From: Candidatus Adiutrix sp.
Lineage (GTDB): Bacteria > Desulfobacterota > Desulfarculia > Adiutricales > Adiutricaceae
Length of the DNA: 5,652 bases
Assembly: GCA_031285975.1 (NCBI GenBank)
Contig: JAITVE010000397.1
Span: 1 to 5,652, forward strand
Direction of reading: 5' to 3'
A program made the translations under genes and the position numbers. Positions 4,957-5,652 of this stretch are shown here, in pieces. Every line of letters starts with the position of its first letter. The stretch's first letter is position 1. The notes beneath the pieces were generated by a model that was given only the letters and a program-made list of their open reading frames with translations, was not told where the DNA came from and searched no databases.

Positions 4957-5652
4957 ATGAAAAAAAGCGCCATGTTCCTGCTGTGGCTGGGAGCATCCAT
5001 CTCCATTTCTGAAATTTTCACCGGCGGGCTCCTGGCCCCCCTGGGCCTGGCCAAGGGCCTGGCCGTGATTGTCTTTGGCCACCTTATCGGCTGCGGCCTT
5101 TTGGCCTTCGGCGGCTATGTCTCCTTCTCGCGCCAGCAAAACGCCATGAGCTGCGTGGCCGCCGCCCTCGGGCCGCGCGGCGGGGCCCTGGTGGCCTTGT
5201 GCAACGTGCTGCAACTCATCGGCTGGACAATCATCATGATCGTTCAGGCCGGGGCCGCTCTGACCAGCCTGATGGACGGCCTGTCATTCAGCCTGGCCGC
5301 CCTCATTCTCTCGGCCCTCATTATGCTCTGGGCCCTCATTTTCGGCAGCCCCGTGGGGCGGCTCAACGATGTGGCCGTGGTGCTGCTCTTGGCCCTCTGC
5401 CTGGTGTTTTTCGGGCAGGTTTTAGCCGCCGACGCGCAGCCCGCCGATTTGAGCCGCCACATCAGCCTGCCCCTGGCCATGGAGCTTTCCATCACCATGC
5501 CCATCTCCTGGCTGCCCTTGATTGGCGACTATAGCTGCCGTGCGGGCGACAAATCCACCGCCGTCGCCTGGCCTTTTTTCGGCTACTTCCTTGGCAGCGT
5601 TTTCATGTACTCGGTGGGCCTGTTGATAAGCCTGTCAACCGGGCGCGACATT
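4957..5652 (+). CDS. cytX: NCS1-family permease, putative hydroxymethylpyrimidine transporter CytX, 3' end cut off
   Basis: The first 232 residues of an inner-membrane transporter of the nucleobase:cation symporter-1 superfamily, to which CodB also belongs. The best fit is CytX, a putative carrier of the thiamine precursor hydroxymethylpyrimidine. Visible marks are SISISEIFTGGLLAPLG (14-30) in the first helix, FGHLIG (40-45), NVLQLIGWTIIMI (83-95), and MPISWLPLIGDY (181-192). Hydrophobic helices lie at about 7-31, 35-57, 76-106, 111-130, 137-156, 175-190 and 203-227. Roughly 170 further residues are expected past the window. The ATG at 4957 gives MKK before the first helix. The ribosome site is weak: GAGAAG at 4941-4946 is 10 nt away. 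An alternative Met lies at 4972. It is separated from ispA by a 211-nt structured gap, so it may be its own transcription unit. Substrate is inferred from motif resemblance; cytosine or another pyrimidine is the main alternative. Confidence 0.82.
   Translation, partial: MKKSAMFLLWLGASISISEIFTGGLLAPLGLAKGLAVIVFGHLIGCGLLAFGGYVSFSRQQNAMSCVAAALGPRGGALVALCNVLQLIGWTIIMIVQAGAALTSLMDGLSFSLAALILSALIMLWALIFGSPVGRLNDVAVVLLLALCLVFFGQVLAADAQPADLSRHISLPLAMELSITMPISWLPLIGDYSCRAGDKSTAVAWPFFGYFLGSVFMYSVGLLISLSTGRDI

Overview
This is a compact, GC-rich stretch of a Gram-negative bacterial chromosome. It holds six protein-coding genes and no transposon, phage gene, CRISPR array, tRNA or rRNA that I can see. A lipoprotein signal peptide, an RseP-type site-2 protease and the xseA-xseB-ispA order point to a diderm bacterium. 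Strong GCC/CTG/GGC codon bias and gene content would fit a Desulfobacterota (delta-proteobacterial) relative, but the taxonomic call is weak.

Layout. Positions 1-2187 (minus strand) carry two tightly packed genes. The first is a peptide/nickel-type ABC transporter substrate-binding lipoprotein (2187 to 544). The second is the first 177 codons of the intramembrane protease RseP (532 to the left edge, 3' end missing). Between 2188 and 2291 lies a divergent promoter region with nearly mirror-symmetric promoter candidates facing each way. Positions 2292-4745 (plus strand) carry xseA, xseB and ispA, overlapping head to tail. These encode the two subunits of exonuclease VII and a short-chain (farnesyl) diphosphate synthase. 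From 4746 to 4956 is an AT-richer gap made of four consecutive inverted repeats. From 4957 to the right edge is the first 232 codons of an NCS1-family permease that looks like CytX, the putative hydroxymethylpyrimidine transporter.

How the genes fit together. ExoVII degrades single-stranded DNA, and its subunits are translationally coupled through an ATGA overlap. ispA follows in the same transcript, as in many proteobacteria. dxs, which often follows ispA and encodes a thiamine-diphosphate-dependent enzyme, does not follow it here. Instead comes a permease whose family is tied to thiamine precursor uptake. The minus-strand pair joins a cell-envelope solute receptor to an envelope stress protease, an uncommon pairing.

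Most interesting region. The cytX leader (4746-4956) has four back-to-back dyads and no recognisable TPP aptamer. One dyad arm is complementary both to its partner and to the first codons of cytX, so a switch-like leader is conceivable. The second point is the symmetric divergent promoter at 2216-2259. The rest of the window is conventional housekeeping sequence, with small residue-level oddities in IspA (DDLLN in the second Asp-rich motif) and XseA (GHSTD instead of GHETD).
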